From Trichosphaerium sp. ATCC 40318 (lineage: Eukaryota; Discosea; Flabellinia; Trichosidae): a stretch of 64,000 nt of DNA. The DNA lies in NCBI GenBank assembly GCA_038496445.1, contig JALMLS010000368.1:124001-188000 (forward strand), written 5' to 3'. The notes under the pieces were generated by a model, which saw nothing but the letters and a program-made list of their open reading frames with translations, was not told where the DNA came from and ran no database searches. Each line of letters opens with the position of its first letter. Within the stretch, counting starts at the first letter, position 1. The position numbers were made by a program, and so were the translations under genes. This document shows, one piece after another, positions 25,034 to 37,564 of this stretch.

Positions 25034-27723
25034 CTACAATCTACCTTCGATTTTACAGACGAGCTTAGTAAATTCTGCATAGTGGTGTTTCTTTGCAACA
25101 ACAGCAGAATGTGACAGAACTCTTTGGTTGCTACTTTCTGGCTCATCGTCTTCAGATTCTTCCTCCGCTTCATCCGTCAGTTCATCATCTGAATCATCAT
25201 CCCCATACGTGAATGTTCCTTCTTCATAATGCAGCAGGTGGTCGTTTTCCCTAGATTGTACCGTTATGCTATCTTGTTGTATGGGAATCCTTTCTTCATT
25301 CTCCTGAGATCTCAAGTTAGTATTGCAACAAGGTGGACCAGTACAGTACATACCTGTCGCACCAAATCTACGAGTGCTAGTGGTGGAACAACATGCCTCC
25401 GTTGTAGTGGTGGTTCATTGCGATGGCCAACAAACGTGTGCACTGGTTGGCGCATTGGCCTGGGCACAACAGAATGGGACTTGGCGCGCCTGTATGTCCT
25501 CGTTGTGAGATTGTGCAGTTCTCTATGAAACACAGCGAAATTACCACCTGGCAGTTGCCGTTCATCCATCACCGCCATGATAATTACCTCAAAGTAGCCA
25601 TTGTACTTGAGTATCGCCTATACGGCAGGGTGAGAGTAGTCTATACAGACAGATAGGGAACAGCCCACGTACCTCTTTAAAAAGAGCGGCAATATGAACG
25701 TTAGGGTTGCCAAAAGCACCACAACCAAGAGCGCTCAGAACGAGGGAGTTTTTACCCATGTGGATTGCAGTTCTAAATAGCAAGTCTATTTTGGCTTTTG
25801 TCTCCTGTTCGACCTATGTAAAAGAGTTTGTGACACAGACCGCTCTCATGTCTAAAGAGAGTTCTTCTTTTGACGCACACGTCGATCAAGCCTTCCGTTT
25901 ACCACGTGAGGATTCCTGTGCGCAGCAACCGCAATAAAATCAAAGAATTGAGGATCGCGCAAGAAAGGGTATCCTCGTTCCTCAGGACCTCTTGTTTAAA
26001 GGTACATGTTAATCGCTGTAGTAAAAAATAACATACCGAAAAACGAGAATATTTGGAGAATAGATGAGACCTAATTACCATCCTTAGCACATATTTACAA
26101 TATCTACTTTTTTTTTTTAACATACCTACAACGGGATGAGGATAGTGGAAGTGCTTCTGTGGACACAATCTGCCAAAGCTTTTGGAACATAGTGCGGTGT
26201 AGTAGTTAGATCTCCGCATCAGAGATTCTACCATACTCAGCGAGTGCAATAATAACAAATAAGATTCATCTTCTGTACCCACCTTCTTGAGCCCAGTGAC
26301 CTTGTGTGAATCCGCCTCCTTGTGCACTAGTCAGAAAAAATGTTGTTGCTTTAACAAAGAGAACCAGCGTTACCTGGGTGCTTTGCGTTTGCCATATTCA
26401 AAATTAAGGGTGTAAGTTGTACAGATGATTGACGGCGCCTGTAATGTATTTGTCCCGCCATCAATTGAAAGGCAGCAGTCAAACATTCAATATTCATTAC
26501 CTACATAGCCATGCTACGTTAGCGACACCTCTTTCTTAGGAAATGTTGTGAAACGCACCTGTACGTGAGTTATAGGGTACATAGGGCTACCAACATGCAG
26601 TGGAGTTCGATTATCAATCAGCCGCGACTTTGAAGCATAGTGACACAGTCGAGAAGTGTCCAGTTTGATGAAGGATCCACGCAACCAGTACCCACCTCAA
26701 CAGCACACCGTCTGTCAGCCAAAAATATCACAAAGTGGAATTAATTGTAATTAAAAAAATATAAATTTGGGTTTTGTAGAATAAGATGATGGATCAACAT
26801 ACCTTTCTGTAATGCTTGACGTGTTATAATCATAATGTACACGAGCATAGCGTGTATGTATACATTTGATGTACGAAGGTGTTGTCGCTTGCGTTCTTGC
26901 TTTTCACGCAGGTAATGTGTGAACCAGTGAAGCCAAGCTTTGTTATCAAATACCCTTGAATTTAAATCACAGGTCAGAAAACGCTTCTTTTCTCATCTTT
27001 ATCGTTTTGGGCGTACTCAATGTTTATGCACGGGTGTGGCGACAACACGCGTATGTCAGTGCAGTATTTGCGAATGTCTTTAAAAAAAGTATTCCAGTTC
27101 CTGACAAGCAAACGTTATGAATACCCACAATGTAGAGGAGGCGTACGGGCTCGCTCTGCGAGGTACTACGCGCGTATTACGCGCTTGTGGTTCTCTATAC
27201 CGGTGCCGTGGGTCACGTTGTTGGTGCTGTCTCTGCTTTCCAAAAGCGGAACGATTATTGTTGTTGTGCTGCTCTTGGGTAGGTCTGTTCACACGTGCAG
27301 GTAATGGAACTAACCCACGCACATTCAAACTTATGGGACGCTCATACTCTCGATCCCGTGGTGGCGAAGTGTTATTGAGGATTCGGTTTATTAGCCCAGA
27401 CTGATGATTTGAAACCACCTCTGACTCTTCTGCGTACAAGTGTGATGACCCAATCGCTGGGTTGTTATCGTCAGGCACCGCATTCTTCAACGAAGAATTA
27501 AGAGAAAATGCTAAGTTGTGGCGCGTAGGCTCCATGTAAGATATGTCTGGGCGAGTTCTAAGCAATTATTAAACAATCAACCTCAGTTCCTACAAAAAAC
27601 AATAGCTGTACTCTGCAATTTTACAGGGTGGTAATGGCCCATATTGCCTTTTGATAGTGTTAGTGCGATATATAGCCAAGTGATAATTGTTCATTACCCA
27701 CGTGCGTTGTCGCTATCACCCAT
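25034..27723 (-). CDS. Microbial-type poly(ADP-ribose) glycohydrolase (PARG_cat/DUF2263) domain protein
   Basis: The start at 27723 (MGDSDNARG) splices in phase into a disordered, Arg/Gln-rich N-terminal region (about 27560-27080). After a charged helical segment (HWFTHYLREKQERKRQ, about 26920) comes the catalytic domain: NMANAKHPGGGFTQGHWAQE is spliced to ESLMRRSNYYTALC, giving the intact GGG and QEE signature of microbial-type PARG (about 26400-26190). Then come the PFLRDPQFFDFIAVAAHRNP segment and LVLSALGCGAFGNP (about 25740), then a C-terminal strand region FEVIIMAVMDERQLPGGNFAVF. An acidic tail (DDSDDELTDEAEEESEDDE) ends at 25034. The expected activity is hydrolysis of ADP-ribose polymers. 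Key motifs look complete, so an active enzyme is likely. Confidence 0.8.
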
Positions 27724-27992
27724 GAAACAACTGATTGGGCCGTTTAACAATAGTGCAGAATTTAATAACAGTAGGCCTCGAGGTACGAAAAGTCAGGGGT
27801 AGTAAACGCTCAGCAAACTTTTCGGCAACTTTGGCAAAGTGGTTTTTTTTGTACAAAGGGCGACATATTGCTGTCTTTTCACCATTAAAAAAAAATTGTG
27901 CGCTTGTCGCATATGTGGTGAGACTTCAAGTACAACTGTCCCCAGCCGGTGGGGTACTGTGGGTTTTTTTGGATTTGAATTACCAAGATATA

Positions 27993-30900
27993 TTAGCCTT
28001 GTAACTGGTAGGTCTTTAGTAGCCTTTCTGCATGTAAAAAGTTAACAACAATTGCAACAAAGAAAAAAAGAGGGGGAATACTTGCCTTTAACATCACTGT
28101 GCAAGTCTCGCCACATAATAGCCCACTGCTCTGGTGGTAACATAGTTTTGTAGTTAACAATAACGCCTTTTAACATGTCACGAAGAGATGGTTGACCCTT
28201 AACTTCTCTAAAGCGCTCCCTAATGCCATCTCATTAGCTACAAAAAAATGACAAGATGTGGTACTGTACCAAGACGCTATGGCCGTGCAAAGGAAGAACA
28301 AGTGTGGTACCGCAGGTTCAGGGTTTACGTTTATAGCTGCAACAAGGCCTCTAAAAGCAGCGTCCTTCTCGCCATTGTCGGGTACGTTGCAAAGAGCCAT
28401 GCAGTAGCTACGAAGGAAGGTTTGGAGATACGCTGCAACGTCCTACACAGAATCTTTAACAATGTTATTTAAAAAGGGGGATGTACCTTAGGATTGCTCC
28501 AAGCAAGTCTGCCAATGGTGATAGCAGCATTCTCTCGCAAACCATCGCCCATTTGTAAGTTGTTTAGCATTGGTATCAGTTGTTGTAAAGATTGGAGAAC
28601 AAACGGTTGCATTTGATTGCCAGCACGTGCTGCTATCTCGCCTGTGTAATGTATCAGAAATGTGTTTTGTGCATTATACAAAACGAAAACAAGAAAAAAT
28701 AAATTCACAATATAATTATTTGTTCTCTCTTACCAAACGCCCAAATTGCATTATGACACACAGCCATATTTTCAAAAGTAGGACGTATGTTTTCGATGAG
28801 TATCTGCAAGATAGTAAGTAGTTGATCAGCGCTAAAAGGAACCAGAAATGAACCGTACGTTTATGAAAAATGGCATGTTGCTTTGAACGCTCTCATATGC
28901 GTTGTGGACCACGTCTCCAATAAGCGCAAACGTGCTTTGCTTAACTGAGTTGTAGTCGGTGAGCTAAAATACGGATTAGTAACATAGCAGCAAGAAAAGA
29001 GGGTGGGTGAGGGGTGAGGTCTATATTTGTCGTACCTTGCACGCTTCGACCAAGAGAGATCCAATGTTTGCACTTGTCAGAAGTCCCGTAATCTTTGGTC
29101 CAAGGGCTTCAGTGAGGGCTGATAACAAGTCTAGGGCACCAACAAGGTAATCGTGTTGTGGTTCTTTGATGCCCTCGCCATTTGGGTTCGTTATAAAGAC
29201 ACCATATTGTGTAAAGAACAATTGAGCGATTTGCATGCACCCTTGAAATACCATAGGAGCGAATGGTGCAAAATTATCCTACAAGGCAGTGTTAGGGCGT
29301 GGGGTGGGCGTAAGCAAATGGGCGTGAGACATACGCGGAGAGCAAGACAAATTGAAGTCATGCACTCGAGCAATGCTTGCATCCGTGGATCGTCTGGGGC
29401 TGTTGTTTGCCACTTTTGCATGAGAGGGGGCATTATTATATTGATAAGTTCAGGTTTATCAAGTGCAGAATGTACGTGTTCAGCCTATTAATGAAATTCA
29501 ATTAGCCGCCTGGTTTTAGTTTTTCAACACTCAAACAACTTGAGGACGGTATGCACTTACCAATGTGCCTAGTGCGTCGTATACTAAAATTGTATTCTTT
29601 GCTTGATAGTGTTGCAAGCACTCAACAAATTTGTTGAGTGTAGGTTGAAGGAAAGGTACAAGCAAGTCTGTGGCATACTAATTGAAAGTTAGAAAACTTT
29701 GCTAGATTTCTACAACAAAAACATCGATGCAAAACAAGTACCTCTTCTAATGCTGCAAATGACGAACAGGCTGCTTCCTGAACGCGCTTACTTCCGTCAG
29801 CCATACGTCCAATGAGAGTTACAACCAAAGGTTTAAAGAAGGGATTGTCGTATGGATTAGGTTGCCTAGTAATCCATTTCGAATATCGAGATAGCGTCCA
29901 ACAAGCGATTGATCTTTGGAAAGCAAAAAATGTTAATAAAAACCAAGGTAAAGGTGACTACTACTAGTAGATTGCACAAACCTCACAATTTTCTGCTCGT
30001 CGTTGGTTAATCTAATGAGGAACGGCACAAGCTCGGGCAAATGTTTTAGCATGCCACTCATGGTACCATCGGCAACTGCACCAAGTGCAAGTATTGCGCT
30101 TTCGCGAACAAGCCAATCGTTGTGCTGCAAATGAGGAGTTACAAAACCAATCAAACAACTGCCCTTTTGAACGTACGCCCAGTCGCTTCATTACATCTGG
30201 AATGACAACACTTAATAACGGGTCCCCAATACGACGCGCCAGTAAATCTAAACTGTATGCGGCACTCTTTCTCAAGCTCCATCTATTTTCAGCTTCCTCT
30301 GTCTCCTCTGCAAGCGGGGGAGGACCCCAAGTGAGTTTGTGGATAACGACGATTTTTTTTTAGAGGGTACGTACCATCCCACTGAGCATTTTGGCTGCCC
30401 TTGTACTTGCTTCTAGCAAACCTAGGCTTTATTTGATCTAATCTGTCCGGTATTTTTGCGTCATCGTCATCGTCCAATTCGTCCAATTCCTCTTGAACGT
30501 AAACCATGCGATTCAAAATCGTTGGCACTAATCTAAACAAATAGGTCAGAGGCGATTTCACTTGCTGCATCCTTTTTGGCCACTGGGCTTTGCGCCAAGC
30601 TCAGATAAAACCAAAAAATAACAAAAACAACTTCTTGAAAGGGAGCGTACTGAGCGATGTGAGGTGTCAAACATTTAACTGACATCTCCGAGTGCATTTC
30701 TAAAAACGCTATCCAAAATTCACATGCTTCAGTTGGAATATTAAACTCTGACTCGTCTGGAGAAGCCGTGCAATGTATCAAAAACCTAGTACCGAAGCGT
30801 TAATCAAAAAGGAGCGTTAAACCAAGAAAAAAGTGTAAATATAAAAACATAGAGTGTTGGAATTAAGTGAATCCCATGCTTTCTCACGGAAACTTACGTT

Positions 30901-32080
30901 ACAATATCGTTCATCTTAGGAATCAATACATCTGGTCTGCACTCAACCAAAGAAACGAACGTCTGGCAAACAGTGGCACGCATTTCAGGAGAAGTGTCAT
31001 TGGCCAGGTAAAAAACGCCCTAACAATATTAATCAACATGTCAATACGAAACAAATTGGTTATCCACAAAAAAAAAAAAAACGCCTGTGAGCCAAGGCGT
31101 TGCGTAAAATTAAATTTAGTTGGTTCTGCTGCTAAGTACCTGCAAGAACGTATCCATGTGGACCAAGAACGGCACAGGAAGTGTATAAATAAAGTGACCG
31201 AGAGAGCGCAATGCAATGAGGCGGTGTGTAGATTGTGGAGATTGAAAGAATGACAACAACTTAGGAATCAGCAAGTTTAGCGCTTGACCTGATCCATCTT
31301 TACCTTCCAGCTTGTTTGATCCCTCCTATGTTTTGTATTAACCATCATGCGCACTTTAAGAAAAGACCCAATGGAAGTGTTGTTCCTTTTTTTTTTTGTT
31401 TTTAGTACCTCACATAACTTCTCAATGGCCTTGAGAGAACCGTCTACAGCATGAGCGGAACCTTTGTTTTCAAGATTGACAAGTAAAAAGTGGAGAAGTC
31501 CTGGCCAAGCCTCAATGCCGCCAGCCTTTACGAAAGCGCTCACTATTGAACCGGCAGTGTCACTCACGGATTTTATTTCGTCGGTGATGCATGTGGCAAC
31601 CTACAACGCTTATTACAGGCGTAATACGCACAATATTTCGCGCCAAGCCCGAAGGGGCTTTTGCAAGGCCAGAAAAATTACTGCGCATGATCAAAGGCGT
31701 AGTGTAGTTTCAAGAGCGAGAAAAGAAGCAGATCAGCTTAAACGTACCTCTGTGCGAACGTATTCCTTAATATCGGGCGCCATAGTAGACCACAACCGCA
31801 CACCAGTATTTTTAACAAGCAAACCGGCTATTGTACGCGTGACTTGGTGGAGGTCCTTCATCTTGCTAAAAACATAGCAGCAATACACCAAAAAATCCTG
31901 TCGTTGGCTCAGAGCCGATATTGCCTATTCTAGTATTTAATGGCGGCGTTTTTGAGGCTGTAAAGGTTCAACCTCTTGTGTTTTCCTTTGAGTCGCTGTG
32001 TCCGGTATTCTAGAACTATCAATGAGCTCGATTATCTCCTTGAGCAATTTGCCATCCGGTTGCCAGTTGGGCTGTGTCAT
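27993..32080 (-). CDS. TNPO1: Transportin (karyopherin beta-2) nuclear import receptor
   Basis: The start at 32080 reads [20 protein letters not shown], matching transportin N-termini. HEAT repeats run through about 16 exons: [19 protein letters not shown], the acidic loop with [20 protein letters not shown] and RF (about 30500-30410), [69 protein letters not shown] and [20 protein letters not shown]. The C-terminus is completed by a 58-nt GC-AG intron (28028-28085), giving [13 protein letters not shown], which aligns with the transportin ending LKERL. It carries PY-NLS cargoes into the nucleus with Ran. Length and order look complete; single exon borders may be off by a few bases. Confidence 0.93.
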
Positions 32081-32469
32081 TTTGGCTGTGCAAGAAATAA
32101 TGAACTTTGATTGAAAAACCTAGTCGTCATTTTGAGTGACATTTTTGCATTTTCACTGATTTTCAACACTCGGTTAGTAGTATGTCGACATATCAATCAA
32201 TTCACAGAGGTGATATACAAAGAGCGCTTCATAGCATGTTAATTTAAGTTTCGTTTTTCTATCTACAAAGTAGTTTACAGTATATTTTGGGTTTTTCTTA
32301 CATTATGGTACAACAATATGTCAAAATCTTGTGTTTGAGGAAATCATGAAAGTTTCATGACGCTAGCGGATGTATTAGCTATGTGTCCAGGCCAGCCTGA
32401 TCATTTTTAATGTGCGAGAGGACTTTGCGTAGAATAACAAGTACCTTTTGTAATCGTTAGCAAAACGCA
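32081..32469. promoter_or_regulatory. Intergenic region upstream of transportin
   Basis: This 389 bp gap separates the transportin start from the stop of the GLTP-domain gene; both genes are on the minus strand. It should contain the transportin promoter. No open frame or structured RNA was recognised. Confidence 0.35.
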
Positions 32470-33331
32470 TTATTTACCATAGTTTTCTCGTACGAATTGA
32501 AAATTTGCATCTCTCTGACTTAGTCCGAGGGTACCCTCCATAAATTGCTTTTTTGTCGGTAACGTCATCAGAGCAGTTTCAACCACCTAGGTACGTAAAT
32601 GGGCAATACTTTTTTAAAAAAGGAAGTTATTGTACAGTTTGGACTAGCCACGAATGACTTAGCTTTAATGACTTTTCATAGGCCAAAGAAGCGCACTTTC
32701 GTAGAGAATTGTTAAGGACATCGCAATCGTCGTCGATCTCATGGAGAAAACAAATCATGTAATCTAGCAAGTTAATTAATACCAGGAGACGAACTACAAC
32801 TAAAAATATGATGGCACGTGTTTTTATAGATTTAAATCGTACCTAAGGCCATAGCAAGTGCATCAACACAATTCTTACCACAGTCATTCAAGTGTCTTAT
32901 GTCCTTACACGTGGTAAGTGGGTGGTGTTTTTAATTGAAAACAACCAATAAATAAATTGCGAAAAAAAATGGCGTACCATTAACGATGGTTTTTCTGGAA
33001 GAGAGTTCATATAGATTAAGCGTATACCTTTCATTTTACGTTTCAATTCTTTTACAACAAATTTGAAAGGGCGCCCAAGTGTTTCTATTGGCGTGAGACA
33101 GTTATAAATACGCATGACTCGTACCGATAACACCACACAAATCTTCGAAAGCATTTACAAATGAGAGTGTATCAAAGTCGATGGTATCGCGGAAGTGCAG
33201 TATAGAAAAAGCGAACTTGGACTCCCAGTCGCTCACCATTGAAGGTTCTTCAAACGAGAAAAATTCATCTATGAACAGCGGTAAGCGATTATGATATTCT
33301 GATTACACGTACCTTCTGAATCTGAGCACAT
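32470..33331 (-). CDS. Glycolipid-transfer-protein (GLTP) domain protein, ceramide-1-phosphate-transfer-protein-like
   Basis: I chose ATG 33331 (MCSDSEDEFFSFEEP) because it splices in phase to the core; a frame upstream at 33355 lacks an ATG. The GLTP fold is visible as LSFVNAFEDLCGVIETLGRP, KFVVKELKRKMKGI, NDCGKNCVDALAMAL, CDVLNNSLRKCASLAYEKSL then KLSHSWLV, VVETALMTLPTKKQF, and the end VRENYGK with a stop at 32470. The invariant features of the family are present: D/N and K/R in helix 2, and the HxW pair (HSW). The C-terminal TLPT...F resembles CPTP proteins. Role: soluble transfer of sphingolipids between membranes. There are six or so small exons with GTAC donors. Confidence 0.82.
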
Positions 33332-33779
33332 ACGCAACTGCAGCGTTGATTTCGACTTGAAATAAATGGGTAAGACTCAGTCTCCGCAATTAAGTGTACT
33401 GTACCAATGAAACTGACCTCTTTGTTGCGCGTTATTCGTACTATGCTTCACTACTAGTGTAAAGCCGCCAAAAAACTCCGTGCGGTTGTAGTGGCGTATT
33501 TAACAGAAAATCAACAGTGAATGTCTGCCAGTAGGCGTCATTGCTGTTGATGCGTTCGTTAGCAACTATTCACGAGTTTTCAGTGAGCGTAATGTTTAAG
33601 TTGGTTTACATTTTAAAACCAATAAAAGAACAAGGCTTTAGCGTTTACGGTGGAATTCCAAAAGGCGTAGCTAATTACACTTTATTTTAGTATTATCAGG
33701 TAGTTAGAATATACATAAAACGTGTGTCCCAATAACGCCCTAGGTATTACAACGCGAAAGCATAGCGCGAATCCACAAT
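33332..33779. promoter_or_regulatory. Divergent intergenic region between the GLTP gene and the VPS9 gene
   Basis: This 448 bp stretch lies between two outward-reading genes, so both promoters are probably here. A minus-strand open stretch at about 33562-33450 (NSNDAYWQTFTVDF...) has no ATG and could be an untranslated leader exon or chance. Confidence 0.35.
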
Positions 33780-36700
33780 ATGGGAGACAACGACTGTGTT
33801 TGTCCCTTATGTAACCAAACGTATCCCCAGGTATCGTAGATTGTCTGCAGTCGCTTTAAATGACTTTTCGTAACACTTTGGAGTATTTTGGGGTTTACTC
33901 AAGTATGCTAGTGCCTCATAGAGCAGCACGTAGACATTTGTTTGCGAGCGAAGCAGGAGCGTGAGGACGCTGAATTAGCAACAAAACTTCAACGTAATTT
34001 TGTACGGCATTTTGTTGTTTTATTAGATTACCATTTCAATTGTTCAACAACAGTTACCTCTTGTCAAACAGGCACATATGCAACCTATTAACGTTGTGTA
34101 GACAAGTAATCAAGGAGGGAGTGTTGCGCGTCGAGAACCCAAGCCAAAGAAAACCCGACAACCTGCAAGAGTGGCGCGCACAACTGCACCTCGCACTGCC
34201 AGCTCTGGACAAATCTCAAACGTGCGTGTCACGTGTTTTGTGTGGTGAATTTAACGTGCATTTACGTGCAGCAGAACCCGCGCAAATATGTGGCGTATCC
34301 CTCTTCTGGATCCGTTGTATCACCGTCTCCGTATGCGGTGGCTGGTGTCACACACCCAAGCCATGTTACTCCACAATCGCATGTCCCGTCAGCGTACGCG
34401 ACCGCCGGATCAGGTTTAGCTCCTGGCTTTGCACCAGGTGCGCATTCATCTTTGTAGTATTTATGACACTGACACGAGTATTTACCTGACTTCGTTTTAT
34501 AGTAGTTGCACCATATCTTGTTGGATCTCCGCCCACGATACCATCCCAACCCAATTTTGGTGCGGGCCTGAGTACGTAGAAGACAAAGGCCAAACACGGC
34601 CGCGTGTAAGGTTTTTGCTAAAGCGTATATTGTAGTGCCCCAAGCCATGCCTATAGCACCACTTGCAACTACACTACCACCGTCAATGAACCCTTACTTA
34701 CCGTCCAGTGAGGTAAGCATGGTCAGCAACCAATTACACAATAATTTGCAACAGGATGGAGGTGTTGATAGATTAGAGCGATTGCCATTTACTGATTTGT
34801 CACCTTCTCACAGTGTACGCTAATTCAACAGTTGCCAGTCTCCACGCTCAATTTTATTCTCAGCCCAGTGATGTTGATTTGCGTGGCGTGCAATCCCGGC
34901 TAGATGGTATGCCACTGAGTACTGGTGTTGACATGTCTCGCACTGCGCTCGCACCTATCAAGGTATGCTGCCATGATAAAAACAAAATGAATTGATTTGT
35001 ACTAACTACCAAGCAGCCCAATGTAAAGGTGTTGCCTTTCGTGGACACTTCTGTGTTACAACCAGAAATAGTGCAAAGTACATCACCTATAGCGCAAACG
35101 CTTGATAGTTCGCCATCAAGTTTCATGCGTGTACCTGTACCAGGCACTATACCGACTGCTGTGCAAGAGCCATATATTGAACCATCTGCTCCCTCAAGCA
35201 ATTCCATTGCCCCTTTATCGAGTACGTCGCTTTAAACACGATTTGTGTTACAACCTGATTGTGTTACAACCTGTCTCAAAAAAAAATGGCAGTATGCTTA
35301 CCCGTGTGTTCCAAGTTGGCGATACTAGTCTCATGTTCCCTATGGCGGAGAGCCAGCCTGATCCAGAAGTGCCTGCAGTTGAGAGCACAACATCTGTAGC
35401 ACTTGATCTTGCCAATTTGAGTGTGACGGTATACCACAATTTACAAGTTGGGTTGGGTATTGACTAGCTATCTAGAACCCAGATGGAAATACCCCTCCAA
35501 CTGCTCCATTTGGTATGGATCCTTTTCTACACTACGTACGCTCCTAGTTTTTTTAGCGTTGTTGGAGGACTAATGCTATAATCCAGCCGGATACTCCTCC
35601 TCAAGTACCGCGACCGAAGCCACCAACTACTACTCAGCAGCCTCAACTTGAACCTGCGCCTGTCGATACCAACAAGGTTAATAAGGTAGAGAAGGTGAAG
35701 TCTACCTCAGAAGGTGATGACAATGCTACAAAGTACAAGCAAAGGTTGAGGGAAAAGTTTGAAAGAGTACAACAATTTCAAGATGTCAAGGAAAATATAG
35801 CTGAGCGTATAAACAGCCTTCCAGCTTACCTAGATGACCCAGTTGAACCCACTTCCATCAAAGAAGAACGGAAACCAAGCGCGTTGCCCTCTTGGGCGGC
35901 ATACTACATCGCGCCACCCAAGTACCTATCCCTCTCGTCCATAATTTTTGAATGTAGTGTCCACAACGTATTTATTTACTTGAATAGAGCAGAACCTGTT
36001 CAGAAAGCGGAGAGGCAATATTCCTTTTCAGATAAGGAGATTAGAAAAATGGACACACTGTTCGTGAAGCGGCTAAAGGCGGCTGAAACACCTGAAGACG
36101 AACGCACAATAATTGTTGGCAACATGCAGATGATTCTAGAGTACGGCTGTACCCTCCCTTATAACGCCCTACTAACTTGTTTGTTTGGTGTAGCTGTCAC
36201 AGCCATCCTCTAGGTAAAATTATGTATCAATTTGCTGAAACGTGGATCATACCATATCAGCGCATCAATGAGCCTACGCCCAATACGATTCAGGCAATAT
36301 CTAGAACGATCACAGATTTCAAGTGTACGTGCACGTCACCCGTAAGTAACGCGTTGTTCACACATGTTATCCAAAAGGTGTCCTCATAAACCAGTGTGTT
36401 GGGTACTTCAAAAGCGTAGCAGACACAGAGCAGCGTGTCAACAACTACGCAGAAGGTGTATCAAAAGCGCTATGGATTGTTACATATGATCAATTTTTCG
36501 CTTTGTGCAAAAAAATGGTACCCTTCACACCACAACACAACACTATTTTTTCCAACTCACCATCTCAAGCACCGCGCTGAGGATGCTGTCCATGCCTCGA
36601 AGATAGCGGAGTTCAAGGATTTGCACCCGGCTCATTTGGGCATAAAGTCCAGATTCTGGCTAACAGATGTACGCAAAAACCCTTTAAAATACGTGTTAAC

Positions 36701-37382
36701 CACAAGTGTAGAAAGTGGATTGGACACTAAAACCTGTTTCTGCTGGTACGTTTCTTCTTTTTGTTTTTTTTTTCATAGGATGACTGTCAACAACACAACT
36801 TACTCTGTTTTTCGTTATTAGTGGACGAACCTTACAAGAAGGCTATACAAGTATGTACTGGTACATGTGTTACTCGTTCTGACATTTTTTTGTTAGCGCT
36901 TGCAATGTCTGACAACTATAAAGAATCCAATGGACAAGCTGCAATGTGTTGTTGAGACAGCACAGACCATGCTCAAGTTAGTTGACAGATTCTGGTCCAA
37001 GAAGCCTACAGGTGCTAACGTAGCTGTGTACGTTTGCATTTTATATAGATGAGGGGCATGTGGGCTAACATTGGACATAGGGGAGGAGACGAGCTGGTGC
37101 CTTTGTTGACATATATCATATTGAAAGCAAACGTACCAAGTATTTACTCAGAAACATGTTTTATGGAAGACTTTATAGATGAACAAGCAGCAATGCAAGA
37201 AAAGGGCACGTTTTACTACTTTTTTATGGGCGCAGAAAGAGTGTGTTTGGTTTTTGTTATTGACATGTTGTGCAGGGTATATTTTAGCGACGTTGCAGAC
37301 GTGTCTTGCTTACATTTGTTGCCTGGAGATGGAACAAACTCAAATTTGTGCAAAGGACATCATTGACCGCGAATGCAAGTAA
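33780..37382 (+). CDS. VPS9-domain guanine nucleotide exchange factor for Rab5-class GTPases
   Basis: The C-terminal VPS9 domain is clear: helical-bundle segments AERQYSFSDKEIRKMDTLF, KIMYQFAETWIIPYQRIN and SRFWLTD; then KNPMDKLQCVVETAQTML, the signature GADELVPLLTYIILKANVPS followed by YSETCFMEDF, and GYILATLQTCLAYI, with the stop at 37380-37382. Upstream exons (34260-35690) are Pro/Ser/Thr-rich and disordered (YPSSGSVVSPSPYAVAG; PDTPPQVPRPKPPTTTQQPQ). The proposed first exon is ATG 33780, MGDNDCVCPLCNQTYPQ, with a CxxC pair that may start a zinc finger; the exons at 34050-34230 are not resolved. Role: activating endosomal Rab GTPases. The domain assignment is firm, but the N-terminal model is provisional. 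Confidence 0.8.
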
Positions 37383-37564
37383 TACAAATCAGTGGCACAG
37401 CTTGGCATTGACTAGTATACTCGAATACTAAGATGCGTTTATGTAAAATTGTACAATAGATGTAAAAAAAAAAAACCAAAAAGAATAATCCCACTGTGTC
37501 ATAGTTACAACGCACCGACTATAATTCAAATATTTGTTTTGTTACACGAGAACCGAAAGATTTG

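Noticed and set aside
34040-34489. Open frame of 149 codons at the start of the VPS9 gene region
   Set aside because: The Pro/Ser-rich frame NPRKYVAYPSSGSVV overlapping its 3' half fits the downstream exons better; the long frame has odd composition and no continuation.
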